From an uncultured Spirochaetaceae bacterium (GTDB lineage: Bacteria > Spirochaetota > Spirochaetia > Sphaerochaetales > Sphaerochaetaceae): a stretch of DNA of 64,000 nt. Where the stretch lies: NCBI GenBank assembly GCA_944389015.1, contig CALXKS010000016.1, forward strand, positions 1-64,000, read 5' to 3'. Under the pieces are notes generated by a model. It saw only the letters and a list, made by a program, of their open reading frames with translations, did no database searches and was not told the DNA's origin. The number at the start of each line of letters is the position of its first letter. Positions within the stretch are counted from its first letter, which is position 1. Position numbers and translations under genes: made by a program. Below, piece by piece: positions 33,303 to 41,600 of this stretch.

Positions 33303-34511
33303 ATGCATCATGGCCACATGTTCTCATTGCTTCTGGCAGCTGTAATATACATATCATTCATCTCATTGGGTCTGCCTGACTCGATGCTTGGCGCCGCTTG
33401 GCCGATGATGTATTCCGATCTGGGAGTCCCTGTCTCATATGCGGGATTCATCAGCATGACAGTCTGCGGAGGGACTGTGGTCAGTTCAATACTCTACTCG
33501 AGGTTATCGAGGCGTATTCCTACAGGGATAATCACAGCTGTTTCCGTTCTGCTGACAGCATTGGCCCTGCTTGGATTCTCCTTCTCCAGTTCTTTCTGGA
33601 TGATGATCGCACTGGCAGTCATCCTCGGGCTCGGAGCAGGAGCTGTCGATGCGGGTCTGAATAATTACGTTGCCCTTCATTTCAAGGCAAGGGCGATGAG
33701 CTTTCTGCATGCATTCTGGGGACTGGGAACGACAATCGGCCCATTCCTTCTCTCATTCCTCCTCTCCCGAGGATATGGCTGGCATGAAGGATACAGAGTT
33801 CTAGGGACAATGCAGCTCATCGTCTGCATAATGCTTTTCGCAACGCTCCCGCTATGGAAAATCGCAGGAAAAGCAGATAATGCAGAGCAATCCTCATCCC
33901 TGCCTGAAAACAATTCCTTCTGCAGGAAAGCAGTGATCCCTGCCATAATCGGCTTCTTCGGGTACTGCTCTATGGAAAATACTGCGATGATCTGGTCTGC
34001 GACATTCCTGGTAGAAACAAGGGGCTTCTCCGAGAGCCTGGCTGCGATCTCCGCAGGAGTATTGTTCTGGGGAATGACAGCAGGACGTCTGTTCTCAGGG
34101 ATTGTCAGCGACAGACTCGGAGACAGGAAGATGCTACTGATCGGAGAAACCGCATCACTCATCGCCATACTTCTTATAGCATTCATGCCTGCCAGATTAT
34201 CCGTAATCGCCCTTTTCCTTCTCGGATTCGGATTCGGTCCGATATACCCTGCGATGATCCATCAGACACCGGAGTACTTCGGGATTGAGAGATCCTCAGA
34301 GATAATGGGACTTGAGATGGCATCAGCCTATGTCGGCTCGATGTTCATTCCTCCTGTATTCGGAATGATAGGAAGAAGGTTATCAATGGATATATTCCCT
34401 GCATTCGCCCTGTTCTTCCTCATCCTCCATACAGGAGCGATAGCAACGAAGCGCAGGATGCTGGAACATCAGAGGATAGCTTCTGTGACAGAAGGCAGAA
34501 GCGAGGAGTAG
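33303..34511 (+). CDS. MFS transporter
   Basis: Integral membrane protein of 402 residues with twelve predicted spans in two halves. First-half marks are DSMLGAAWPMMYSDLGVP and LSRRIPTGIITAVSVLL (loop 2-3 motif); FSGIVSDRLGDRKMLLIG is the matching loop in the second half. The pattern AVDAGLNNYVALHF with ARAMSFLHAFWGLGTTIGP is typical of FucP/YfkF-like sugar or drug MFS proteins. Substrate unknown. The gene starts close to a TATTTT box; no ribosome site is seen. Its end overlaps argH by 43 bases. Confidence 0.85.
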   Translation: MHHGHMFSLLLAAVIYISFISLGLPDSMLGAAWPMMYSDLGVPVSYAGFISMTVCGGTVVSSILYSRLSRRIPTGIITAVSVLLTALALLGFSFSSSFWMMIALAVILGLGAGAVDAGLNNYVALHFKARAMSFLHAFWGLGTTIGPFLLSFLLSRGYGWHEGYRVLGTMQLIVCIMLFATLPLWKIAGKADNAEQSSSLPENNSFCRKAVIPAIIGFFGYCSMENTAMIWSATFLVETRGFSESLAAISAGVLFWGMTAGRLFSGIVSDRLGDRKMLLIGETASLIAILLIAFMPARLSVIALFLLGFGFGPIYPAMIHQTPEYFGIERSSEIMGLEMASAYVGSMFIPPVFGMIGRRLSMDIFPAFALFFLILHTGAIATKRRMLEHQRIASVTEGRSEE

Positions 34512-35836
34512 ATCTTTGAAAGACGCTCCATTTCGCTGCTGCTTCTTTCCATGAGCTCGCCAAGCCACTCCCTGTCCTTATCGATCATAAGATTACCTGT
34601 AGTTCCGGCAGATGTCCTTTTCCTCAGTGATTCGACAGGATCCTCGCTCTGCACCTTATCAAGATTCAGTCCTACATTCCTGTAACTATCACGGAAATTG
34701 CCTCCTGAGAGAACCTTCTCCATTACCCTGTCTGTCGCATAGAGCTCCGGAGTGCATGCTTTGATCAGATTATCAGGATGAACCTCAAGTCCCTGGATCA
34801 TCTCATCAGTGATCATGACAAGCTCAAGCGCTGTGCGGAAACCTTCAATGAAAGGTTCCTTAGTATCCTGGAAATCCCTGTTATAGCCTGAAGGAAGCGC
34901 TCTGATGATCGATTTGATCCTCATTGAGCATGAACCTATGAGCGAAGTACGGGAACGCGCAAGCTCAAGCCCGTCAGGATTCTTCTTCTGCGGCATTATC
35001 GAGGAACCGGTACAGAGTTCTCTTGGCAGTGAGAAATATCCGAACTCGGGAAGAGTGAAAAGCATCAGATCCTGGGCAAGCTTCGAAATCGTAAGAGCGA
35101 TATACTCAGCATGATCCAGGAAGAAAGCCTCGAACTTGCCTCTGGAGTTATTGGCATAAAGCACATTGTTCTGTACCTTCCTGAACCCCATGAGAGAAGC
35201 TGTGTACTCCCTATCCAAAGGAAGCGTGACGCCATATGAGGCAGCAGAGCCCAGCGGAGACTGATCAATAACGGCATAAAGCGAAAGCAGCATTCCAGTC
35301 TCTTCAAGAAGCTCTTCTGCAAATGACAGAGCCCAGAGAGCAACTGAAGATGGCATCGCTATCTGCATATGGGTACGCCCTGGCATCGGGACATCCTCAT
35401 TCTTTTCAGCAAGCGCAATAAGCGATGAAGCAAGTGAAAGAGATGCGGAACTGAGCTTGAGAGAAGCCTCTCTCATATAGATTCTCAGCGCTGTCTGCAC
35501 CTGATCATTCCTGCTTCTTCCTGTATGGATCTTCTTGCCGGCCTCCCCAAGCTCCTTTGTCAGATATTCTTCGATTGCTGTATGGCAGTCCTCATCTGAA
35601 ACAGTTAGCGGAAATGCATTCTCCTGCCGAAGACATGCAATGCGATCCAGCACTGAAATGAGATCCCTGCATTCCTCATCTGTGATGATCCCTATCCTAT
35701 TCAGGCCCTTTGCCTGCGCAACAGACCCCAGAGCATCGGATATAATCAGCTCCTCATCATATACGTAATCGTTCCGAACCGTGAAATGCTCCATCATGGA
35801 GTCAAGCGTATAATTCTTCTGCCAGAGTTTTGCCAT
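34469..35836 (-). CDS. argH: Argininosuccinate lyase
   Basis: Splits argininosuccinate into arginine and fumarate, the last step of arginine synthesis. Length of 455 residues is normal. The family signature with the catalytic Ser loop is GSSIMPQKKNPDGLELARS; the HTGRSRNDQVQTALR segment and the PGRTHMQIAMP segment are intact. No argG or other arginine genes are near, so it stands alone. No ribosome site precedes ATG 35836; a weak TAATCT ends six bases upstream and a better TATATT sixteen bases upstream. Confidence 0.95.
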   Translation of the reverse strand: MAKLWQKNYTLDSMMEHFTVRNDYVYDEELIISDALGSVAQAKGLNRIGIITDEECRDLISVLDRIACLRQENAFPLTVSDEDCHTAIEEYLTKELGEAGKKIHTGRSRNDQVQTALRIYMREASLKLSSASLSLASSLIALAEKNEDVPMPGRTHMQIAMPSSVALWALSFAEELLEETGMLLSLYAVIDQSPLGSAASYGVTLPLDREYTASLMGFRKVQNNVLYANNSRGKFEAFFLDHAEYIALTISKLAQDLMLFTLPEFGYFSLPRELCTGSSIMPQKKNPDGLELARSRTSLIGSCSMRIKSIIRALPSGYNRDFQDTKEPFIEGFRTALELVMITDEMIQGLEVHPDNLIKACTPELYATDRVMEKVLSGGNFRDSYRNVGLNLDKVQSEDPVESLRKRTSAGTTGNLMIDKDREWLGELMERSSSEMERLSKIYSSLLPSVTEAIL

Positions 35837-35902
35837 GGAAGAAGATTAGCAGAATATAGCGAGAATGTCGTCAGAAAAGGCTATTCAGAGCGTATATATT
35901 AT

Positions 35903-36850
35903 ATGAAAGCTTTATATCTATTTTTTGCTGCAAGTCTTCTTCTCTCCTCTTGTCCTGACCGAGGAGGCAGGATCTATGATTCCTTCCAGGGAAAAGACAG
36001 AACACCTCCGAAGGTCATCGACTATGAGCTCCTGTCCTCAGAGAAATTCCGGATAGCATATGATGAGGAAGTCGCTCTGATAGATATGGAACTTAATGGC
36101 AGGACATTCGGAAGCCTTTTAGAGGGGTCGGTCTTCACGATAGGATTCCCTGCGCCTCTTGAGCGCGGCGAAAGCGCAGTATTATCCATCACTGCAGAGG
36201 ATCTGGCAGGAAACACATCACGTTCATCTTTTCCCATAACAGGTCCGAATGATGAAATTCCACGATCTCTGATAAATGAGATATCAATCAAGGGAACAGC
36301 AGCCTCTCCGGACAGAATCGAGATCCTGATCACAGAAGATGGGAATACCGCAGGTATGACCATCAAAGATGGAGACAGGTCGAACTACAGCCATTCCTTC
36401 TCTCTCCCGGATCTGGAAGTCAGGAACGGGGACATCATCCTCATATATTGGGATACTGATATCAAAGGAAGCGGGATACAGGAGGAAGATGGGTACTTCG
36501 TATACAGTTTCGCAGCGGAAAGCGAGACAACACTATCAGGAACAAATGGTGCAATCGTTCTGCTAAGCGATCCAGAGGGAGAAATAATCGATGGAATAAT
36601 ATATACAACAGGAGAATCGGAACTCTGCAATGAATATGGGAATACGAAAACCGAGGATGCAGCATTCATGCTCATCCAGGAGGGTGAATGGACAAGCGAG
36701 CCAATATCCTCAGTTGATGTGACAGCAAGCAGAGTCATCGCAAGATATCCAGGAGGCATCGACAGCAATGCTGCGGATGATTTCTTCATCACAGCAGCAA
36801 GGGCCTCCACATTTGGCGCTCCGAATGAATTTATACCATATGAAGAATAA
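35903..36850 (+). CDS. Lipoprotein with lamin-tail-like domain
   Basis: A 315-residue lipoprotein. ATG 35903 begins a signal peptide MKALYLFFAASLLLSSC with a lipobox; longer frames lack one. Residues up to about 120 look like an Ig-like adhesion or cell-wall domain (PPKVIDYELLSSEKFRIAYD, GESAVLSITAEDLAGN). From about residue 125 the pattern INEISIKGTAASPDRIEILI ... GDIILIYWDTD ... SGTNGAIVLLSDPEGEIIDGIIY resembles a lamin-tail (LTD) beta sandwich, found in many secreted bacterial proteins and nucleases. Location outside the cytoplasm is inferred from the lipobox. Confidence 0.7.
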   Translation: MKALYLFFAASLLLSSCPDRGGRIYDSFQGKDRTPPKVIDYELLSSEKFRIAYDEEVALIDMELNGRTFGSLLEGSVFTIGFPAPLERGESAVLSITAEDLAGNTSRSSFPITGPNDEIPRSLINEISIKGTAASPDRIEILITEDGNTAGMTIKDGDRSNYSHSFSLPDLEVRNGDIILIYWDTDIKGSGIQEEDGYFVYSFAAESETTLSGTNGAIVLLSDPEGEIIDGIIYTTGESELCNEYGNTKTEDAAFMLIQEGEWTSEPISSVDVTASRVIARYPGGIDSNAADDFFITAARASTFGAPNEFIPYEE

Positions 36851-36905
36851 TCATTCTTTATTTGGAATATTATTATGATTATTATTTAAATTCTCACATT
36901 ATATC

Positions 36906-36928
36906 GGCAGGGGGATATTCCCCCCGCC
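36906..36928. terminator. GC-rich hairpin between convergent genes
   Basis: GGCAGGGGG and CCCCCCGCC form a stem of about eight pairs (one base bulged) around ATATT. It lies just past the ssb stop and 56 bases past the lipoprotein stop. There is no clean T run on either strand, so the call is tentative. Confidence 0.5.
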
Positions 36929-36934
36929 ATTGGA

Positions 36935-37369
36935 TCAGAAAGTATAAAGGACTTCAGGTTCTCCTAGTCTCTCCCTTTCCTCTTCGCTGCTTTCAAGAAT
37001 CTCGATAGCAGGGTCTGGGCGACCCTTGGCTCTTGGTCTGCGGAATTCCACATGATCCGCAACCAGCTCAATCGACTTTCTGTTGCCTCCCTCAGCTGAT
37101 TGCCATTTGCAGAGCCGCAGCCTGCCTACGATTCTTGCGGTCATTCCCTTAGACATCAGGTCAATGCATCTGTCTCCGAGATTCCCCCAGCACTGGACAG
37201 AGATGAACAAGGTCTCCACAGCCTTTTTCCCGCTTCTGTCCATGTAATAACGATCCGAAGCCATATCGAACTTCACAAGCCGGCATCCATCAGGAGCATC
37301 GCATAGATCGATACGCTTGGGATCCGCTACGATAACGCCCTCCAGAAGGGCACTGTTCAAATGATTCAT
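36935..37369 (-). CDS. ssb: Single-stranded DNA-binding protein
   Basis: OB-fold protein of 144 residues that coats single-stranded DNA in replication and repair. The start MNHLNSALLEGVIVADP and the core TLFISVQCWGNLGDRCIDL, MTARIVGRLRLCKWQSAEG are typical for SSB. The usual acidic C-terminal tip (a D-D-x-x-P-F type) is absent: the tail ends LGEPEVLYTF. That tip is the docking site for partner proteins in most bacteria, so partners here may bind differently. A GGAGG site precedes ATG. This may be a secondary SSB. Confidence 0.88.
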   Translation of the reverse strand: MNHLNSALLEGVIVADPKRIDLCDAPDGCRLVKFDMASDRYYMDRSGKKAVETLFISVQCWGNLGDRCIDLMSKGMTARIVGRLRLCKWQSAEGGNRKSIELVADHVEFRRPRAKGRPDPAIEILESSEEERERLGEPEVLYTF

Positions 37370-37447
37370 ATGAATCCTCCTTTATATCTATACGCGCTAG
37401 GTAGGCTTTTCTGCCAATCAGGTGCTAAAATATTTTCGGAGGAATCA

Positions 37448-38140
37448 ATGGCAATCACTGTAATATCCGCAGGTGGATCGATAATCGTCCCGGACAAACC
37501 AGATCCGGACTTCCTTTCTCTTTTCAGGAACAGCATGGCTGATTACCTTTCGCGCCATAGCGATGATAAGCTTATTTTCGTAATCGGCGGCGGTGCGACC
37601 GCAAGGATGTATCAGGAGGCGGCAAAGAAAGCCCTTGGCAATGCTGATCCTGATATCCTTGACTGGATCGGAATACGTACGACGCACCTCAATGCAACCT
37701 TTGTCAAAGCTGCATTCTCAGACCTCGCACCTGATGATATCGTAACAGATCCTACAGACGAAAATCTTCAGTTCACAGGGCGGGTTCTCATTGCAGGAGG
37801 ATGGAAGCCCGGATTCTCGACAGATACCGATGCTGTATATCTTGCAAGGCGCTTCGGAGCCAATAGGGTCATAAATCTTTCGAATATCAGGAAAGTCTAT
37901 ACAGATGATCCGAGGAAGAATCCGGAGGCAAAGCCGATCGATTCGATATCATGGAAGGATTTCAGGAAGATAGTCGGAGATGAGTGGGTTCCAGGGAAGA
38001 ACACACCATTCGACCCTATAGCTTCCAGGCTTGCTGAAGAGGCAGGGATACAAGTAATCTGCGCAGAAGGCCACAGCATAGAGAACACAATCGCAATCCT
38101 TGAAGGAAAACCTTTCGAGGGAACTACGATCGGTGCTTGA
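37448..38140 (+). CDS. pyrH: UMP kinase, archaeal-like type
   Basis: Phosphorylates UMP to UDP in pyrimidine nucleotide synthesis; amino-acid-kinase fold of 230 residues. Marks: ISAGGSIIVPD, KLIFVIGGGATARMYQEAA, GWKPGFSTDTDAVYLARRFGA and NLSNIRKVYTDDPRKNPEAKPI. Gene start ATG 37448 has GGAGG 5 bases before. In my judgement the pattern (VIGGGATAR, the GWKPGFSTD loop) is closer to the archaeal form of UMP kinase than to the common bacterial PyrH; a tree is needed to prove this. Its last 17 bases overlap the radical SAM gene on the other strand. Confidence 0.85.
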   Translation: MAITVISAGGSIIVPDKPDPDFLSLFRNSMADYLSRHSDDKLIFVIGGGATARMYQEAAKKALGNADPDILDWIGIRTTHLNATFVKAAFSDLAPDDIVTDPTDENLQFTGRVLIAGGWKPGFSTDTDAVYLARRFGANRVINLSNIRKVYTDDPRKNPEAKPIDSISWKDFRKIVGDEWVPGKNTPFDPIASRLAEEAGIQVICAEGHSIENTIAILEGKPFEGTTIGA

Positions 38141-39059
38141 TTGAAAGGAATGCAGGGTCAGGGTCAGCAAATGGCTGAGGAAATGGAACGTCCTTTCTGA
38201 AGTCAGGTATCCATAATATGTCATCATCACTCTGATCCTGCATGAATCCGTTATCTATTCCAAGATCCTCCATTAAGTAAACGAGGCTATCATATTCATC
38301 CTCAGTCAGTCTTGGGAAATCCACATCTCCAAGCGGTGGAACGAATTGCGTCATCAGCGATAAAAAGAAGGAGTCCTTATAATCCTTTGCAAAGACCCGG
38401 AGGAACTCGTAAGTGCTGTCAAGCTCACCAGGGAATACAAGATGGCGAAGCAGTGTTCCCCTGAGATTATCTATATCCGTATATGGATGATGATTCTTTA
38501 TCCAGTCCATCACAGGGACTATCGCATCGGCATAGCGCGGAGTACGGCAGAAGGCCTTTGCCGTTGAAGGGGAAAGAGTCTTGCAGTCCAGAAGGTACAG
38601 ATCGACATATGGATCTATCAATTCAAGTCCATGGATGCTCTCATACCCAGAGCTGTTCCAGACAACAGGAAGAGAGAAACCTTCTGCCCTTGCAATTCCG
38701 AGAGCAGTTATTATCGAAGGAATGAAGTGAGTACCCGTTACAAGATTCAGAGTGTGTGCTCCTATGTCCTCAAGGGAGAGCATTATCCCCGAAAGCTCTT
38801 CATCTGTGGCTTCCACACCATAATTCTCCCCGTCGCTCCCAGATATCTGCCGGTTCTGACAGAACTGGCAATGCAGAGGACACCCTGTGAAGAAGATCAT
38901 CCCTGCCCCCTTCTCTCCCGATACGGGGGGCTCTTCACCCCTATGGAGGCCAGCCCAGGCTATCTTCACAGTATCGCCCTGACGGCATATGCCCTTCGAT
39001 ATTCCTCTATCGACGCGGCAGTCATTCGGACATAATCTGCAGTCTCTGTATTCATCCAT
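38124..39059 (-). CDS. Radical SAM protein (PflA-related, COG1313-like)
   Basis: Iron-sulfur enzyme of 311 residues using S-adenosylmethionine radical chemistry. The cluster motif C-x3-C-x2-C is in FFTGCPLHCQFCQNRQIS, and an N-terminal pair of Cys clusters (CRLCPNDCRVDRG ... GICRQG) may hold another metal. The order and the TGTHFIPSIITAL and LYLLDCKTLSPS segments match the uncharacterised PflA-like group COG1313 as I remember it. It could activate a glycyl radical enzyme, but none is encoded nearby. Divergent from the patatin gene. Confidence 0.83.
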   Translation of the reverse strand: MDEYRDCRLCPNDCRVDRGISKGICRQGDTVKIAWAGLHRGEEPPVSGEKGAGMIFFTGCPLHCQFCQNRQISGSDGENYGVEATDEELSGIMLSLEDIGAHTLNLVTGTHFIPSIITALGIARAEGFSLPVVWNSSGYESIHGLELIDPYVDLYLLDCKTLSPSTAKAFCRTPRYADAIVPVMDWIKNHHPYTDIDNLRGTLLRHLVFPGELDSTYEFLRVFAKDYKDSFFLSLMTQFVPPLGDVDFPRLTEDEYDSLVYLMEDLGIDNGFMQDQSDDDILWIPDFRKDVPFPQPFADPDPAFLSIKHRS

Positions 39060-39101
39060 AATACGATGAATATACCCTTTTCCCTTTCCCTTGGAAATGA
39101 T

Positions 39102-39107
39102 TATCCT
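39102..39107 (+). promoter_or_regulatory. -10 box of probable leaderless promoter
   Basis: TATCCT followed by six bases (GAAGTT) and ATG 39114. Four of six bases match the consensus; no ribosome site is visible. Confidence 0.4.
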
Positions 39108-39113
39108 GAAGTT

Positions 39114-40265
39114 ATGGGATTATTCAGGAAAGAAGAGAAGAAAAAGGAGATACGCTATATCCTCTCAATCGACGGCGGAGGGATAAGGGGTATAATTCCT
39201 GGATACATTCTCGGGGCGATGGACCGCATACTCAAAGAAAGCGGAAACAGCAGACCACTTTATTCGTACTTTGACATGGCAATAGGGACAAGCACTGGAG
39301 CGCTGCTGGCTTTCGCTCTTACCGCAGATCCTGAGGACACTGCCCTGAAAAGGGAGGAAGGAAAGCCTTTCCGGGTTGTACAGAGAGAGAAGCAGGGTCT
39401 GATTTTCAGGAAGACAGTCATCATAGATAAAGGCCTGCTTGAACGAGGTACGGATCCCTCATCGCTGGAAGATCTGTATATAAGCCACAGAAATGAGATT
39501 TTCCCTCAGAGAAATGGAATAAAGAACCTGCTCTATCCTATATTCCAGGATAAATATGATGCAGAAACGATTGAGGGCTTTCTTGATCGGATGATCGGGA
39601 GCAGAAAGCTCTCAGAGACATTCATTCCCACAGCAGCTGTCAGCTTCTCTCTAGATCAGGGAGGACTATATGTCCTCAGAAGCTGGGATAGCCATAGTCT
39701 TCTGATGAAGGAAGCGCTGAGAGCTACCACCGCAGCTCCAATGTACTTTCCGCCTATGCATATCACAGAGCATGATACAGGAGCGGAGCATATGCTTGCA
39801 GATGGAGGGCTAGGCGCAAATAATCCAGCCCTTATCGGCTATGCCGAAGCCCGTAAGCTCTATCCTGATGCGGATGAGTTCAGGATACTGAGCCTTTCGA
39901 CATGCAAGATGCAGTACAGGGCGGATCTTTCTGGTCCGCAGGGAGGCATTGCGGCATGGGCAAAAGAGTATACAAGAATCTCCGATGATGCTGAGATCCA
40001 CACAGCCGATACAGTGCTTCCTTCAATTCCCGGTGTGAAATACACAAGGATATGGGCTCCGGTGCTTACCGAGAGAATCAAGCTGGATGCAACCGCAGAA
40101 CCATCGATCAGCCAGCTCCAGAAAGCCGCACGTGAAGCCTATGCGATGGAGGAAGGAAAGATACGGGAGTTCATGAATGATATGACTGCGGAGAATGTTC
40201 ACGACTCAGTGAGGATCAGAGTGCCGCAACCTCTTCCAGAACCATCTCCGGCAGCTTTGCCCTGA
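39114..40265 (+). CDS. Patatin-like phospholipase
   Basis: Serine lipid acyl hydrolase of 383 residues. The oxyanion loop ILSIDGGGIRGIIPG, the nucleophile elbow AIGTSTGALLA (G-x-S-x-G) and the Asp of the catalytic dyad in LADGGLGANNPAL are all present, so it should be active. No signal peptide, so it acts in the cytoplasm or at the inner membrane face. This domain layout is close to plant patatins and bacterial CapV-like proteins, but there is no nucleotide cyclase beside it, so a CBASS role is not supported. Start 39114 is inferred from the promoter spacing; 39066 is possible. Overlaps the nucleosidase gene by 50 bp. Confidence 0.85.
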   Translation: MGLFRKEEKKKEIRYILSIDGGGIRGIIPGYILGAMDRILKESGNSRPLYSYFDMAIGTSTGALLAFALTADPEDTALKREEGKPFRVVQREKQGLIFRKTVIIDKGLLERGTDPSSLEDLYISHRNEIFPQRNGIKNLLYPIFQDKYDAETIEGFLDRMIGSRKLSETFIPTAAVSFSLDQGGLYVLRSWDSHSLLMKEALRATTAAPMYFPPMHITEHDTGAEHMLADGGLGANNPALIGYAEARKLYPDADEFRILSLSTCKMQYRADLSGPQGGIAAWAKEYTRISDDAEIHTADTVLPSIPGVKYTRIWAPVLTERIKLDATAEPSISQLQKAAREAYAMEEGKIREFMNDMTAENVHDSVRIRVPQPLPEPSPAALP

Positions 40266-40785
40266 TCTCATTAAGTCTCTTCCTGTAATCGCCAAGATCG
40301 GTCTTCTCCCCCACGATATCCGTAATAGCCTTCACAGCAAGACATGGAATCGATTCCAGATAAGCCGAGTAAGCAACACCGTAAGCTTCCATATCAGCGG
40401 CAGAGGCATTGAAGGATGAATATCTTTCCCTGCTGGAAGCGAAGGCTGCAGACGTCGCAAGAATATGCTCTGATGATGAGGCCATCCGGATTGACGAGAA
40501 TGTCCTCCTGTCAGGGGTAAGGGAAGTACCTACCCGGAGATGATACGCACTCAGATCGATATCGGCATAGACAACTGAGCCAAAAGAGACACAATCACCT
40601 ATATCAAGCTTCCCGAGACTGCCTGCGCTTCCTGCAGATACCACGACATCTGGCCTGTACCTGATGATTGAATCAGCCGCAGCTGCCGCAGCGAACACAG
40701 GGCCGATTCCCGAAACAGTCTTTATGAATCGGTCATCGAATGCAGCAAGCTCAGCCCTATCGGAGACAACGACCAGGATTTTCAA
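40216..40785 (-). CDS. Phosphorylase superfamily nucleosidase (MTA/SAH type), short
   Basis: Predicted purine nucleosidase cleaving methylthioadenosine or S-adenosylhomocysteine. Marks are VVSAGSAGSLGKLDIGDCV, the purine-site ADMEAYGVAYSA with its Glu, and AVKAITDIVGEK with the catalytic Asp. At 189 residues it is about 40 shorter than common MtnN, missing part of the region between the first strand and the IGPVFAAAAA helix. The start overlaps the upstream pdxK stop (ATGA). A purine phosphorylase activity is an alternative. Confidence 0.82.
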   Translation of the reverse strand: MKILVVVSDRAELAAFDDRFIKTVSGIGPVFAAAAAADSIIRYRPDVVVSAGSAGSLGKLDIGDCVSFGSVVYADIDLSAYHLRVGTSLTPDRRTFSSIRMASSSEHILATSAAFASSRERYSSFNASAADMEAYGVAYSAYLESIPCLAVKAITDIVGEKTDLGDYRKRLNEIRAKLPEMVLEEVAAL

Positions 40786-41600
40786 AGCATTCTCCTTGAA
40801 ATCTCCCGGAGAGCGGGATAGAGCTCTATTCCAAGACGCCTCTCACGGCCATTCCTAAGACTCGACTGAACAGCATATGAAGCAATCTCCTGAGCATGAA
40901 GAGCCGAACCGAAGAAACTATCCCCACGGATTGTCAGAGCATAGAGGACCGAAGCGAAAAGATCTCCGGCGCCAGGGAATGAAGAGCCCAGATCATCATA
41001 GCTGAAGAGTCTTATCTCATTCCCGTCCCAGGCTGCATTCCCGAGACCTCCCGCAACAAGAGGGATAGATGTTATGACACCCTGTCTGGGGCCAAATGAA
41101 CGCAGGACATCAATAAGGTCCTTTATATCCCGCTGTCCAAGCTTTCTTATTCCATCGTCCAGACCGGTAAGCATCATTGCCTCGGTAAGATTAGGAGTTA
41201 TTATATCTGCCTTTTTCACAAGCCTGAGCATATGGGAGGGGAGATCCTCGGAAAGCGAAGGATATAGCTCGCCATCATCCCCCATTACAGGATCGACAAG
41301 CACAGGATGACCAGATGACTCAATGGCTTTCAGTGCGATATCAACACGGCGGTTATCGCCAAGATACCCTGTATAGACACCATCGAAAGCAATACCAAGA
41401 TGGCTGAAGGCAGCAAGGATGCGCTCCATGCCTTCTGTATTGTCAACAGCAGCAACATCATCAAAACCATCGGTCTGTGTCGAGAGAACGGAGACAGGAA
41501 GAACAGCCGTCTCAACCCCAAGAGCCTCCATTACAGGAATGACCACTGTAAGGGAGGACTTTGAATAGCATGAAAGATCATGTATAGCAAGAACAGCCAT
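40782..41600 (-). CDS. Pyridoxal/pyridoxamine kinase
   Basis: ATP-dependent kinase of 272 residues in vitamin B6 salvage, of the PdxK/PdxY type. Marks: LAIHDLSCYSKSSLTVVIPV at the start, GVYTGYLGDNR, PVLVDPVMGDDGELY, DIITPNLTEAMMLTGL and the C-terminal anion-hole motif FPGAGDLFASVLYAL. It overlaps the nucleosidase gene by four bases and abuts the hexokinase stop (one-base overlap), so the three genes form an operon. Confidence 0.9.
   Translation of the reverse strand: MAVLAIHDLSCYSKSSLTVVIPVMEALGVETAVLPVSVLSTQTDGFDDVAAVDNTEGMERILAAFSHLGIAFDGVYTGYLGDNRRVDIALKAIESSGHPVLVDPVMGDDGELYPSLSEDLPSHMLRLVKKADIITPNLTEAMMLTGLDDGIRKLGQRDIKDLIDVLRSFGPRQGVITSIPLVAGGLGNAAWDGNEIRLFSYDDLGSSFPGAGDLFASVLYALTIRGDSFFGSALHAQEIASYAVQSSLRNGRERRLGIELYPALREISRRML

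Noticed and set aside
39114-40265. Patatin as an anti-phage CBASS effector
   Set aside because: No cyclic-nucleotide synthase, ubiquitin-like or other defence gene is next to it; neighbours are a radical SAM gene and a nucleosidase gene.
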